In this document: positions 42,686 to 51,151 of the stretch, one piece after another | Position numbering within the stretch: the stretch's first letter is position 1 | Layout of the letters: each line of letters opens with the position of its first letter | Assembly (NCBI GenBank): GCA_017456605.1 | Contig: JAFTJA010000013.1 | Coordinates: forward strand, 124,001 to 188,000 | Source: Clostridia bacterium | Lineage (GTDB): Bacteria > Bacillota > Clostridia > Monoglobales > Monoglobaceae | Length of the DNA: 64,000 nt | Direction of reading: 5' to 3' | The notes under the pieces: generated by a model | Database searches by the model: none | What the model saw: only the letters and a program-made list of their open reading frames with translations | Told to the model about the DNA's origin: nothing | Program-made: the position numbers and the translations under genes

Positions 42686-43816
42686 CTATTCGTTTCTGTA
42701 TTTTTCAAGAATGTTTTCAATTCTCTTTATGGGATTTAAAAGCTCGCTTATTGAATGTTCGGCATTGAGCTCATCAATTAGAAGTGCCACATACTTGCTC
42801 ATATCAACCTGATGATACCAGGGCTTTGTGAGAAGCTCGGGCTTTGAATAAATTAGATTTGTGGTAAACACGCCCTCAATAAGACCTTCTTCATACGCTT
42901 TGTCAAATCTGTCAAAGCCCTCTGTGAACAAACCAAAGGTGGAGAACACAAACACTCTTGCTGCCTTTCTCTTCTTAAGTTCTCTTGAAACATCAATCAT
43001 CGAATCGCCTGATGAAATCATATCATCAACAACAATAACATTCTTGCCGTCAACATCGCTACCCAAAAATTCATGTGCAACAATGGGGTTTTTGCCGTTC
43101 ACAACTCTTGAATAATCGCGACGCTTGTAGAACATTCCAAGCTCCATTTCAAGCACTGAGGAATAATACATACATCTTGTCATAGCACCTTCATCAGGAG
43201 ATATAATCATAGTATTGTCCTTATTCAAAATTATATCCTTGTCATATCTGATACAAGCCTTTATCATCTGGTATGTAGGCATTACATTTTCAAAGCCCTT
43301 AAAAGGGATTGCATTCTGAACCCTTGGGTCATGGGCATCAAAGGTAATAATGTTATCAACACCCAAGTTTGCAAGCTCCTGAAGTGCCATTGCACAGTCA
43401 AGTGATTCTCTTGACGAACGCTTGTGCTGACGTCCCTCATAAAGCATAGGCATAATAACAGTAATCCTCTTTGCCTTTCCGCCGATTGCGGAAATAGCGC
43501 GTTTGAGGTCCTGATAATGGTCGTCAGGGCTCATAGGAATATCTGTTCCATAAAGCTTATAGGTTTCGCCATAATTAAAGCAGTCAACGATTATATAAAC
43601 ATCGTAAGTTCTCGCAGAATGAAGAAGTGTCGCTTTTGCCTCGCCTGTTCCAAATCTGGAAATTTTGAGGGGAAGCAAGAAAGTTCCATGGTTTTCTATA
43701 TCATCATCATTGAATTTTTTGAGATAATAGTCCACCTTTGAACAAAAGTCTTCACAGCCTGTCATTCCGATAACACCAAGTCTGCCAAGGTTGTACGATT
43801 CGATTGTTGATTTCAT
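42686..43816 (-). CDS. Ribose-phosphate pyrophosphokinase (divergent long form)
   Basis: The 376-residue protein has the PRPP synthetase plan. A PRPP-binding loop V-V-D-D-M-I-S-S-G-D-S-M-I-D is at about residue 270, and 'ITVIMPMLYEGRQHKRSSRE' is the family's flexible-loop region. 'DNIITFDAHDPRVQNAIPFK' carries the divalent-metal D-x-H. It is about 60 residues longer than the standard enzyme of about 315 and has unusual N- and C-terminal parts, so it is a separate subgroup. It lies next to pncB, which consumes PRPP, though it has its own promoter. A housekeeping prs is likely elsewhere (inference). Confidence 0.85.
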   Translation of the reverse strand: MKSTIESYNLGRLGVIGMTGCEDFCSKVDYYLKKFNDDDIENHGTFLLPLKISRFGTGEAKATLLHSARTYDVYIIVDCFNYGETYKLYGTDIPMSPDDHYQDLKRAISAIGGKAKRITVIMPMLYEGRQHKRSSRESLDCAMALQELANLGVDNIITFDAHDPRVQNAIPFKGFENVMPTYQMIKACIRYDKDIILNKDNTMIISPDEGAMTRCMYYSSVLEMELGMFYKRRDYSRVVNGKNPIVAHEFLGSDVDGKNVIVVDDMISSGDSMIDVSRELKKRKAARVFVFSTFGLFTEGFDRFDKAYEEGLIEGVFTTNLIYSKPELLTKPWYHQVDMSKYVALLIDELNAEHSISELLNPIKRIENILEKYRNE

Positions 43817-43857
43817 TTGTTTTCTCCTTTGATTGATTGATTTATGTTTAGATTATA

Positions 43858-43886
43858 ATTATACTTTAAAAAGGTACTTATGTCAA
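43858..43886 (-). promoter_or_regulatory. Perfect-consensus promoter of the PRPP synthetase gene
   Basis: TTGACA, 17 nt, TATAAT on the minus strand, about 40 nt before the start. Confidence 0.85.
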
Positions 43887-43913
43887 TAAATCCTGATGTG
43901 AAAATGTCGAAAA

Positions 43914-45344
43914 TTAGTTTCTATATTCTGCCAAAAGCTTGTATTTGATGTTCCAGAGCTTCTGGGACAAGTCAACATAGTATTCGTGCGGGTTTTCAAA
44001 GCGCTTTACTTCGTCCCATATTTTTTCAAGCTGTTCTTCACAATGCTCCCGTATCTCTTTGAGTGATGGGGATTTATAAACGCATTTTCCCTTTTCAAAC
44101 ACCGGAACCTGAAGTTCGACCGCAGTAAAGTCAGAAATCTTTTTTCTCTTCCAAGTATTTTGCGGGTCGAAAATCTCGTATTCCTTTGAGGAATCAATTT
44201 TTTCTTCAGCCAAAGTAATAACATCGGCAATAGCCTTGCCGGTATCATTGGCAAAAAGTCTGTATACCTTTTTGAAGCACGGGTTTGTGATTTTTGCAAT
44301 GTTTTCACTGACCTTTATCTTTGGGATAATGTCGCCGTTTTTTTCAAGCGCCACCAGCTTATAAACTCCACCAAACACCGGCTCTGACCTTGACGTAATA
44401 AGCCTCTCACCAACGCCGAAGGAATCCACACATGCGCCTTGTTTCAAAATATCCTGAATGATATATTCATCAAGAGAATTTGAAATTACGATTTTCACAT
44501 CACTATATCCTGCATCATCAAGCATCTTTCTTGTCTTTTTTGTAAGATATGTGATGTCACCGCTGTCAATCCTTACGCCTTTTGGGCGAATACCCATAGG
44601 CGCAAGCACCTCATCAAAAACCCTTATAGCATTGGGAACGCCAGACTTAAGCACATTATAGGTATCAACCAAAAGTGTGCAGTCATTGGGATAAGCAAGT
44701 GCATAAGCACGAAAGGCCTCATATTCACTGTCAAAAGACTGGACCCAGCTGTGCGCCATGGTTCCCAGTGCAGGAACGCCAAACAAAACGTCAGAAATAG
44801 TACACGCAGTCCCCATAGCACCGCCGATATAAGCTGCTCTTGCACCATATATTGCACCGCCTGCCCCCTGGGCACGACGAGAGCCGAACTCCATCACCGG
44901 TCTGCCCTCTGCCGCACGGACAATACGGTTGCATTTTGTGGCAATGAGACTCTGGTGGTTTATGGTAAGAAGCAGCATTGTCTCGATAAACTGCGCCTGA
45001 AGGAGCGGACCTCTCACCGTGAGTATTGGCTCATTGGGAAAAATCGGTGTTCCCTCAGGAATCGCCCAGACATCACAGGAGAACTCAAAAGTTTCAAGAT
45101 AGTCCAAAAACTCGTCGCAAAAGAGCTTTTTATCCCTCAAAAATTCAATGTCCTCACGAGAAAATTTGAGATTTTCAAGATATTCGATGACCTGCTCAAC
45201 ACCCGCCATAATAGCAAAGCCAGCATTGTCCGGAACCTTTCTAAAAAACAAATCAAAGTATGCAATTTCGTCTTGCATACCGTTTTTCAAATAACCGTTT
45301 GCCATAGTTATTTCATAAAAATCAGTAAGTAAAGTATAATTCAT
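43914..45344 (-). CDS. pncB: Nicotinate phosphoribosyltransferase
   Basis: The 476-residue enzyme joins nicotinate and PRPP to nicotinate mononucleotide for NAD salvage. Seen: 'LLTDFYEITMANGYLKNGMQ' at the start, 'VMEFGSRRAQGAGGAIYGAR' with the substrate-binding Arg residues, 'TMAHSWVQSFDSEYEAFRAY' with the catalytic His, and 'GVRIDSGDITYLTKKTRKML'. Length is typical of the Firmicutes form. It precedes the PRPP synthetase gene by about 100 nt, with an independent promoter for each. Confidence 0.95.
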   Translation of the reverse strand: MNYTLLTDFYEITMANGYLKNGMQDEIAYFDLFFRKVPDNAGFAIMAGVEQVIEYLENLKFSREDIEFLRDKKLFCDEFLDYLETFEFSCDVWAIPEGTPIFPNEPILTVRGPLLQAQFIETMLLLTINHQSLIATKCNRIVRAAEGRPVMEFGSRRAQGAGGAIYGARAAYIGGAMGTACTISDVLFGVPALGTMAHSWVQSFDSEYEAFRAYALAYPNDCTLLVDTYNVLKSGVPNAIRVFDEVLAPMGIRPKGVRIDSGDITYLTKKTRKMLDDAGYSDVKIVISNSLDEYIIQDILKQGACVDSFGVGERLITSRSEPVFGGVYKLVALEKNGDIIPKIKVSENIAKITNPCFKKVYRLFANDTGKAIADVITLAEEKIDSSKEYEIFDPQNTWKRKKISDFTAVELQVPVFEKGKCVYKSPSLKEIREHCEEQLEKIWDEVKRFENPHEYYVDLSQKLWNIKYKLLAEYRN

Positions 45345-45380
45345 AAATCTGCTCCATAAAATACAAATTTCTACAAAGTA

Positions 45381-45409
45381 AGTATACCATTTAAAGAAAA
45401 AAAATACAA
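45381..45409 (-). promoter_or_regulatory. Promoter of pncB
   Basis: TTGTAT, 17 nt, TATACT on the minus strand, some 40 nt before the start. Confidence 0.6.
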
Positions 45410-45490
45410 GTATTTTAATGCTAAAAGATAAAAAAACGAAAAAAATACTAAACTGTTATGAGGTTCAACAGAAGGAATTAGACCATTTCA

Positions 45491-45875
45491 CATTATCCAT
45501 CACAAGGATATAGATCGATAGCAGATACTTTGCTTAATATGTATGGATAGATTGTATCGGATATATCTGTATAGAAATCAATGAAACGACTTAGAATATC
45601 GGGATATGTACGAAGACAAAAAAATCCTGAAGCCAATGGTTCAGAAAACAATAGATATGCAAATATATTAAATAGAGAATTTTATGCAGAAAGACCTACG
45701 CAAAAGGTAGTAACAGATGTAACATACATGAAGCATAAGGGTAAGTGGCATTCATCAGCCGGTTATTGTAACCTACTTAAATCATACAACGTAATCCAAA
45801 GCATGTCAAAAGCAGAAACACCAAGAGATAATGCAGTTATCGAATCTTTCTTTGAAAGATTCAAAGATGTTCTCC
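45491..45875 (+). pseudogene. Decayed IS3-family transposase (OrfB) fragment
   Basis: The plus strand reads H-Y-P-S-Q-G-Y-R-S-I-A-D..., then 'MKRLRISGYVRRQKNPEANG', 'RPTQKVVTDVTYMKHKGKW' and 'LLKSYNVIQSMSKAETPRDN' followed by A-V-I-E-S-F-F-E-R-F-K. All are parts of an IS3/IS150-type DDE transposase. The frame has TAG codons at 45548-45550 and 45572-45574. A large in-frame deletion joins the first catalytic Asp region (V-T-D-V-T-Y) straight to H-S-S-A-G, so the second Asp is missing. No terminal inverted repeats were identified. The 3' end merges into a truncated membrane-protein gene near 45870. Confidence 0.8.
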
Positions 45876-46040
45876 GTTCACAAACTTTGAGGCGATACCC
45901 GCTATGTAACCGAAAAATATGAGTCAAAGGAACGCAAGCCTTTTGCCCTTTGTCGTTCTTTCGCTATATGATTTTATCTCATTCAGCGGCCACGATGCAC
46001 CAAAACTTACGACCATTAGAATTTCCAAAAGCTCTGCCAT
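45870..46040 (-). pseudogene. Truncated small membrane protein gene (PQ-loop-like N-terminus)
   Basis: Behind AAAGGAGAG and ATG at 46040 the minus strand encodes 'MAELLEILMVVSFGASWPLN', E-I-K-S-Y-S-E-R-T-T-K-G-K-R-L-A-F-L, a TGA stop (45924-45926), then in the same frame L-I-F-F-G-Y-I-A-G-I-A-S-K-F-V-N. This resembles the first two helices of small PQ-loop/MtN3-like membrane proteins of Clostridia (recognised by pattern only). The rest is replaced by the IS3 remnant. The gene is broken by both a nonsense codon and loss of its 3' part. Confidence 0.6.
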
Positions 46041-46126
46041 ATTATCTCTCCTTTGGATTTCGTCGAAAAGTATTGTACATCAATTCTTTTTTATTGTAAA
46101 GTACCCTTCCTGTTTTTTGAAGTTTT

Positions 46127-48745
46127 TTAATCCACAAGTCCAAGCTCATCAAGCTTTTCACGCAAATTCCTCAAAAAATTCGGGTCTTCGCTTTTTATGT
46201 TATACCGAAAAACAATCTCGCGCACACTTTCTTCAACTCTTGTTATATCCTCCAAAAGTGCTTTCGCCGGCATACGAAATGCGCCGCTCCCGAAAATGAT
46301 AAGCTGTTCAAGTCCGTCTGACGTCGCAACCGTAACCTTATAATTTCTGCTCAAAATCTTGGCGGTTTTTTCAATATAAGCATCAGCCGTTTGCGCTTCT
46401 TTTGTATAAACAACAGTTACTCCGTCGACTTTCTCTACCTCACCGGGGTTTCCCTTCACCTTGTATGCATCAAAAACAATTATAATTTCACATTCCTTGA
46501 AAATCTTGTAGGAAGAAAGTCTCTCAACAAGCTTACTCCTTGCCGCATCCAGATTTTCTTTTGAAATTTCTTTCAGCTCATCCCAAGCAAAAATGACATT
46601 GTATCCGTCAACTAAAAGATACTCATTGTCAAAAGTTTTTTCCTTCGGTCGATATTCTTTTTTCTGGACATTTGCCTTTGGCGTCCGCAAAATATGATTT
46701 GGATTTTTCCGTTCGATTTTGCCGTAGGTTTTTTCAAAAATTTTCATCAGCTCTTCGTCTGACGCAATGCTTTCTTGACTTCGTTTGGCAAAAGTTTCTG
46801 TTTTTTCTGTCTTTTTGGGTTTCAAAATACTTTCAAGATGCATATAATTTTTGACTTCATCCCATTTCACATTGAAGCCCGCACCATGGTCACAAAATAC
46901 CGAATCAGCCGTGTTTTCAACATCTGCATCGGCATCATATCCAATAAGGTCAACAACAGCATCAGCATTTTTACAAGGACCATAGCCACTGAATTTACAG
47001 CTGAGCTTTCCAAGTCCGTGGGTATAACCCACAAGTTCTGCCTGATAGTTCATGATTGAATCGGCAGCCACAGTACCGGAAAGCTTTGTCGTGTCACCCC
47101 GGGTTTCGGGCGCACCGAAATTGGCACCCATCAAATCAAGGTCCGTCATTGCCTTCCCCACATTTTCTCTGGGTATCTGGAGAACAAAATCATAATATGG
47201 CTCAAGCAATATGCTTTCAGCATGGCGAAGCCCGTTGCGCACCGCCCGGTATGTTGCCTGACGGAAATCGCCGCCCTCGGTGTGCTTTTGGTGTGCCCTG
47301 CCGGATTTCAATGTTATCCGTATATCCGTAATTGGTGAGCCCGTAAGAACACCCAAATGGGACTTTTCCATAAGATGCGTCATCACAAGTCTTTGCCAGT
47401 TCTTGTCAAGTTCATCCTCACTGCAATCGGTTGCAAACTCAATTCCTGCACCTCTTTCAAGAGGTTCGAGCAAAAGATGTACCTCGGCATAATGCCTGAG
47501 GGGTTCATAATGACCTACACCCTCTACCCTGTTTTTTATGGTCTCCTTGTATATAATCCTGCCCTGCTCAAAACTCACATCCATATCAAACCGTTTGAGA
47601 ATAAGGGCTTTCAAAACCTCCAGCTGAATTTCGCCCATAACCTTCAGCTGAATTTCACCAAAGCGTTCGTTCCACACCACATCAAGCTGTGTTTCTTCCT
47701 GTTGAAGAAGCCTTAGATTTGAAAGCGCAACTGATACGTCGATACCTTTCGGCAATTTCACGCTGTAATTGAAAATGGGTTCTGCCGTGAGCTTTTCTGC
47801 ATTACATTCAAACCCTAAACCCTGTCCTGCAAATGTTTTGGCGGGACCCACAACCGCACACACCATGCCACATTCTGCAGCGCTTACATTTTTATATTTT
47901 TCGCCGGAATAGATTCGTATTTCATTGACTTTTTCTCCTGCTCCGTCGTTTTTGATGACATCTCTTACTTTAAGTTCGCCGCCGGTTATTTTCATAAAGG
48001 TAAGGCGTGCACCCCGTTCATCCTGGCTTATTTTGAAAACTTTTGCCCCAAAATCCTGAATTTTCCGACTCTGTTTTGTAAGCCCCAAAAACGCATCAAA
48101 AAATTCCCGGACGCCTTCGGTCTTCAGCGCCGAACCCCCAAAGCACGGAAAGATATTCCTCTTGCAAATTGCCATCTTCAAAAGTTCCTGAGAAATTTCC
48201 CCTGTTTCAAGGTAACTTTTCATCAGTTTCTCATCGCATACAGCAATGTTTTCATATAAATTATTTTTATCGCTGTCGGCAAAATCTACGAAATTTTCAC
48301 CAAACTCATCCTTCAGTTCATCAATAACCTGACGCTTGTCCGCACCACTCAAATCCAGCTTGTTTATAAAAACAAAGGTTGGTATATTATATTTTGAAAG
48401 CAAGCTCCAAAGAGTTCTTGTATGGCTTTGAATTCCGTCAGTTCCGCTTATCACCAAAATAGCATAGTCAAGGACAGCAAAAGTCCGTTCTGTCTCCGCT
48501 GAAAAATCAGTGTGTCCCGGAGTGTCAAGAAGGGTTATTGTCATATCAGGGCACTCAATAACTGCCTGTTTTGAAAAAATTGTTATTCCTCTTTTTCGCT
48601 CCATCTCATCTGTATCGAGAAAGGCGTTTCCGGCATCAACTCTACCAAGGCTTCGCGTCATCCCTGCACAAAAAAGCAACCCCTCCGACAGAGTGGTTTT
48701 TCCCGCGTCAACGTGTGCAAAAATCCCTGCAGTAATTCTGTCCAT
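46127..48745 (-). CDS. TetM/EF-G-like ribosomal GTPase fused to a C-terminal NYN (Rae1/YacP-like) endoribonuclease domain
   Basis: This 872-residue protein has two parts. Residues 1 to about 640 form a ribosomal-protection-type translational GTPase: G1 A-H-V-D-A-G-K-T (10-17), R-G-I-T-I (52-56), G3 D-T-P-G-H (74-78), G4 N-K-L-D (128-131), then EF-G-like domains II-V ('HLLLEPLERGAGIEFATDCS', 'GGDFRQATYRAVRNGLRHAE'). After a charged linker, residues 707-840 match the NYN/PIN-like nuclease Rae1 (YacP): L-L-V-D713-G-Y-N, V-F-D759-A, T-K-E-A-Q-T-A-D788, A-T-S-D810. The four acidic residues expected for metal-dependent cleavage are all present. Rae1 cuts mRNA in the ribosomal A site in B. subtilis; TetM binds there to expel tetracycline. 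The natural inference is a factor that binds the A site and cuts mRNA. Tetracycline resistance is also possible. Confidence 0.9.
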   Translation of the reverse strand: MDRITAGIFAHVDAGKTTLSEGLLFCAGMTRSLGRVDAGNAFLDTDEMERKRGITIFSKQAVIECPDMTITLLDTPGHTDFSAETERTFAVLDYAILVISGTDGIQSHTRTLWSLLSKYNIPTFVFINKLDLSGADKRQVIDELKDEFGENFVDFADSDKNNLYENIAVCDEKLMKSYLETGEISQELLKMAICKRNIFPCFGGSALKTEGVREFFDAFLGLTKQSRKIQDFGAKVFKISQDERGARLTFMKITGGELKVRDVIKNDGAGEKVNEIRIYSGEKYKNVSAAECGMVCAVVGPAKTFAGQGLGFECNAEKLTAEPIFNYSVKLPKGIDVSVALSNLRLLQQEETQLDVVWNERFGEIQLKVMGEIQLEVLKALILKRFDMDVSFEQGRIIYKETIKNRVEGVGHYEPLRHYAEVHLLLEPLERGAGIEFATDCSEDELDKNWQRLVMTHLMEKSHLGVLTGSPITDIRITLKSGRAHQKHTEGGDFRQATYRAVRNGLRHAESILLEPYYDFVLQIPRENVGKAMTDLDLMGANFGAPETRGDTTKLSGTVAADSIMNYQAELVGYTHGLGKLSCKFSGYGPCKNADAVVDLIGYDADADVENTADSVFCDHGAGFNVKWDEVKNYMHLESILKPKKTEKTETFAKRSQESIASDEELMKIFEKTYGKIERKNPNHILRTPKANVQKKEYRPKEKTFDNEYLLVDGYNVIFAWDELKEISKENLDAARSKLVERLSSYKIFKECEIIIVFDAYKVKGNPGEVEKVDGVTVVYTKEAQTADAYIEKTAKILSRNYKVTVATSDGLEQLIIFGSGAFRMPAKALLEDITRVEESVREIVFRYNIKSEDPNFLRNLREKLDELGLVD

Positions 48746-48797
48746 AATACCTCCCCCTGACCAAATAATACTTTTTGTATAATTTTATCATATTTTA

Positions 48798-48827
48798 TTG
48801 ACTTTGTCCACCTGTATATTGTAAAAT
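48798..48827 (+). promoter_or_regulatory. Probable promoter of the lipoprotein gene
   Basis: TTGACT, 18 nt, TAAAAT on the plus strand, about 100 nt before the start codon. Confidence 0.45.
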
Positions 48828-48925
48828 GGATTGGGATGCAATAAGACAATTTTTTTATTTTTTTGCAACCTTTTTGCATCCTGAAAAGTATTTGTATTGA
48901 AAATAAATTTTAAGGAGAAAATACT

Positions 48926-49675
48926 ATGAAAAAAATACTCTCAATTATTTTAATTATTGCACTCGCTTTAGCTATTGTGGCATGCGGCAAAAAAACAAAC
49001 GACGAAACCATCAAAGACCCTGACACCACCCTTGAGACCAGCAATACAGAAAACGAAGAAGCAGAGCTTTTGGATGAAGAAGAAACTAAAGGTGACAAAA
49101 ACGAAGAAGTGACAGAAAACAAGCCTGAATCAAAACCTGCTGAAAACAAGCCGGAAGCAAAACCGGATACGAAACCAGAAACAACACACGAGGCAAAGCC
49201 TGAAAAAGCACCCGAAAAAGCTCCTGAAACAAAGCCGGAAGTAGTTCCCGAAAAAGAACCTGAAAAGACTCCTGAAAATGTAACACTCGGAAACACTCTC
49301 CTTGCAGACTTCAAGCAAAAGGCAAATAGCGGTATGGACGTACTTGCCATAGCTGAAGCACTTGTTTCAAATCCCGTTATTCAGTTCAGCGGCGGCGCAA
49401 TGCCCATTGAAGAAGGACTTCTTTCAGGATTTGGGAATACAGAAATCAAGGGTTTTAAATCAGGCGCTATGTTTGCACCGATGATTGGCTCAATCCCCTT
49501 TGTTGGATATGTTTTTGAGCTTAATGACAGCACAAATGCATCAAGTTTTATTTCTACTCTAAAATCAAACGCAGACCTCAGATGGAATATTTGTGTTGCA
49601 GCTGATGAAATGGTTACCGGAAGTGTTGGCAACAAAGTATTTTTTGTAATGTGTCCCACCAGCCTTGAGGGCTAA
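48926..49675 (+). CDS. Lipoprotein with Lys/Pro/Glu-rich linker and unknown C-terminal domain
   Basis: The 249-residue protein has a lipoprotein signal peptide (lipobox A-I-V-A-C-G, Cys about residue 20). A disordered segment from about 23 to 117 is built of repeated K-P-E/A-P-E-K units, probably spanning the cell wall. A compact C-terminal domain of about 130 residues follows ('LADFKQKANSGMDVLAIAEA', 'FKSGAMFAPMIGSIPFVGYV'). The domain is not recognised. It precedes the MBOAT and DHHW genes on the same strand, with a terminator in between, and similar lipoproteins occur beside such pairs in Clostridia (recollection). The low-complexity linker is a protein feature, not a DNA repeat array. Confidence 0.8.
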   Translation: MKKILSIILIIALALAIVACGKKTNDETIKDPDTTLETSNTENEEAELLDEEETKGDKNEEVTENKPESKPAENKPEAKPDTKPETTHEAKPEKAPEKAPETKPEVVPEKEPEKTPENVTLGNTLLADFKQKANSGMDVLAIAEALVSNPVIQFSGGAMPIEEGLLSGFGNTEIKGFKSGAMFAPMIGSIPFVGYVFELNDSTNASSFISTLKSNADLRWNICVAADEMVTGSVGNKVFFVMCPTSLEG

Positions 49676-49686
49676 ATAGCAGCATA

Positions 49687-49714
49687 AAAACGGGCGCAGC
49701 TTTGCGTCCGTTTT
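49687..49714 (+). terminator. Terminator after the lipoprotein gene
   Basis: AAAACGGGCGCA-GCT-TTGCGTCCGTTTT with a U-rich 3' side; it may only partly stop read-through into the MBOAT gene 25 nt further on. Confidence 0.7.
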
Positions 49715-49738
49715 ATTATGTTTTACAAGGAGAAAACT

Positions 49739-51139
49739 ATGGTATTTTCAAGCATTCCATTCTTATATTATTTTTTGCCTGTAGTACTGTTTTTGTACTT
49801 TCTGGCACCAAGGCAACTTAAAAACAGCGTACTTTTGCTGTCAAGTCTGTTCTTTTATGCCTGGGGCGAGCCACGGTATGTTTTTTTGATGCTCCTTACT
49901 GTTGGGCTTGGATATGTTTTTGGACTTCTGATAGAAAAATTCCACGGCAAAAGGATTTCAAAACTATTCCTTGCACTTTCCGTCATATCAAGCCTTTCTT
50001 TTTTGGGATACTTCAAATACGCCGACTTTTTTATACAAAACTTCAATGCAGCAACAGGCCTTTCAGTTCCGCTTCTTAAGCTTACACTCCCTATCGGCAT
50101 AAGCTTTTATACCTTTCAGATTTTAAGCTATACTGTTGATGTATACCGGGGCACAGCAAAGGCACAAAGAAATCCCATAAACCTCGCAACATACATTGCA
50201 CTTTTCCCTCAGCTGATTGCAGGACCTATTGTTCGTTATACAGATATTGAATCACAGCTCACAAAAAGAACTCACAGCTTTGAAAAAACTGCCTATGGCA
50301 TCAGACGTTTTATTATCGGTCTTTCAAAAAAAGTTCTTCTTGCAAACACCCTTGGCGAGCTTGGCGAATTTTTTATGAATTCGGGTGAAAAATCTGTTTT
50401 CTTTTACTGGCTCTTTGTTGCATCCTATATGTTCCAGATTTACTTTGATTTTTCCGGCTACAGCGATATGGCAATCGGGCTTGGAAAGCTGTTTGGCTTT
50501 GACTTTATGGAAAATTTCAACTATCCCTTTATCTCGTCAAGCATAACAGAATTCTGGCGCAGATGGCATATCTCACTTGGCAGTTGGTTCCGTGATTATG
50601 TTTATATTCCCCTTGGAGGCAACCGTGTTAACCGCGCCCGATTGTTTTTTAACATATTTGTTGTATGGTTTTTAACCGGCTTCTGGCACGGAGCAGAATG
50701 GAACTTCATTCTGTGGGGACTTTATTTCGGCATCCTGCTTACCCTCGAAAAATTTTTCCTGAAAGATTTTTTGGCAAAGCACAAGGTTTTTGGTCATATA
50801 TATCTTTTGTTTTTTGCAGCTGTAAGCTTTGCAATTTTCAGCGGTGAGAATCTTTCCCAGTCAATATCAAACATAGGTGGAATGTTTGGTTTTGGCGACA
50901 TCCCCATTGTGTCTGCTGAATTTTTCTATTGCCTGCGAAATTACGGCATAATTCTTATAATCGCAGGAGTTTCCGCAACTCCGCTTTTAAGAAATATCCT
51001 CACACGTTTTGAAAACAACAATAAGCGTTCAACGGTTATAAATGCTTTGGAAATACCTGTTTTGTTGATTCTTTTGATTGTTTCAACAGCGTATCTTGCA
51101 GATGGCTCGTTTAATCCGTTCCTTTATTTCCGTTTTTAG
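49739..51139 (+). CDS. MBOAT-family membrane O-acyltransferase (AlgI/DltB-like)
   Basis: The 466-residue protein has about ten membrane helices and the MBOAT core: 'TLPIGISFYTFQILSYTVDV', 'FPQLIAGPIVRYTDIESQLT', 'NFNYPFISSSITEFWRRWHI' with 'SLGSWFRDYVYIPLGG', and the catalytic His in L-T-G-F-W-H-G-A-E-W-N-F. Such proteins pass acetyl groups from the cytoplasm across the membrane for O-acetylation of polysaccharides. The ATG at 49739 with AAGGAG 6 nt upstream is chosen. The DHHW gene follows in 12 nt as its likely partner. The target polymer is unknown. Confidence 0.92.
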   Translation: MVFSSIPFLYYFLPVVLFLYFLAPRQLKNSVLLLSSLFFYAWGEPRYVFLMLLTVGLGYVFGLLIEKFHGKRISKLFLALSVISSLSFLGYFKYADFFIQNFNAATGLSVPLLKLTLPIGISFYTFQILSYTVDVYRGTAKAQRNPINLATYIALFPQLIAGPIVRYTDIESQLTKRTHSFEKTAYGIRRFIIGLSKKVLLANTLGELGEFFMNSGEKSVFFYWLFVASYMFQIYFDFSGYSDMAIGLGKLFGFDFMENFNYPFISSSITEFWRRWHISLGSWFRDYVYIPLGGNRVNRARLFFNIFVVWFLTGFWHGAEWNFILWGLYFGILLTLEKFFLKDFLAKHKVFGHIYLLFFAAVSFAIFSGENLSQSISNIGGMFGFGDIPIVSAEFFYCLRNYGIILIIAGVSATPLLRNILTRFENNNKRSTVINALEIPVLLILLIVSTAYLADGSFNPFLYFRF

Positions 51140-51151
51140 GAGGTGTTCATT

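Noticed and set aside
45548-45574. TAG codons in the IS3 frame as recoded sense codons
   Set aside because: TAG serves as a normal stop in intact genes here (for example yraN at 27022-27024), and the same element also has an internal deletion, so decay is the simpler reading.
49086-49286. Repetitive DNA within the lipoprotein gene as a tandem repeat or CRISPR-like array
   Set aside because: The units are irregular in length and sequence and simply encode Lys/Pro/Glu-rich linker residues. No regular spacers exist. No CRISPR array was found anywhere in the window.
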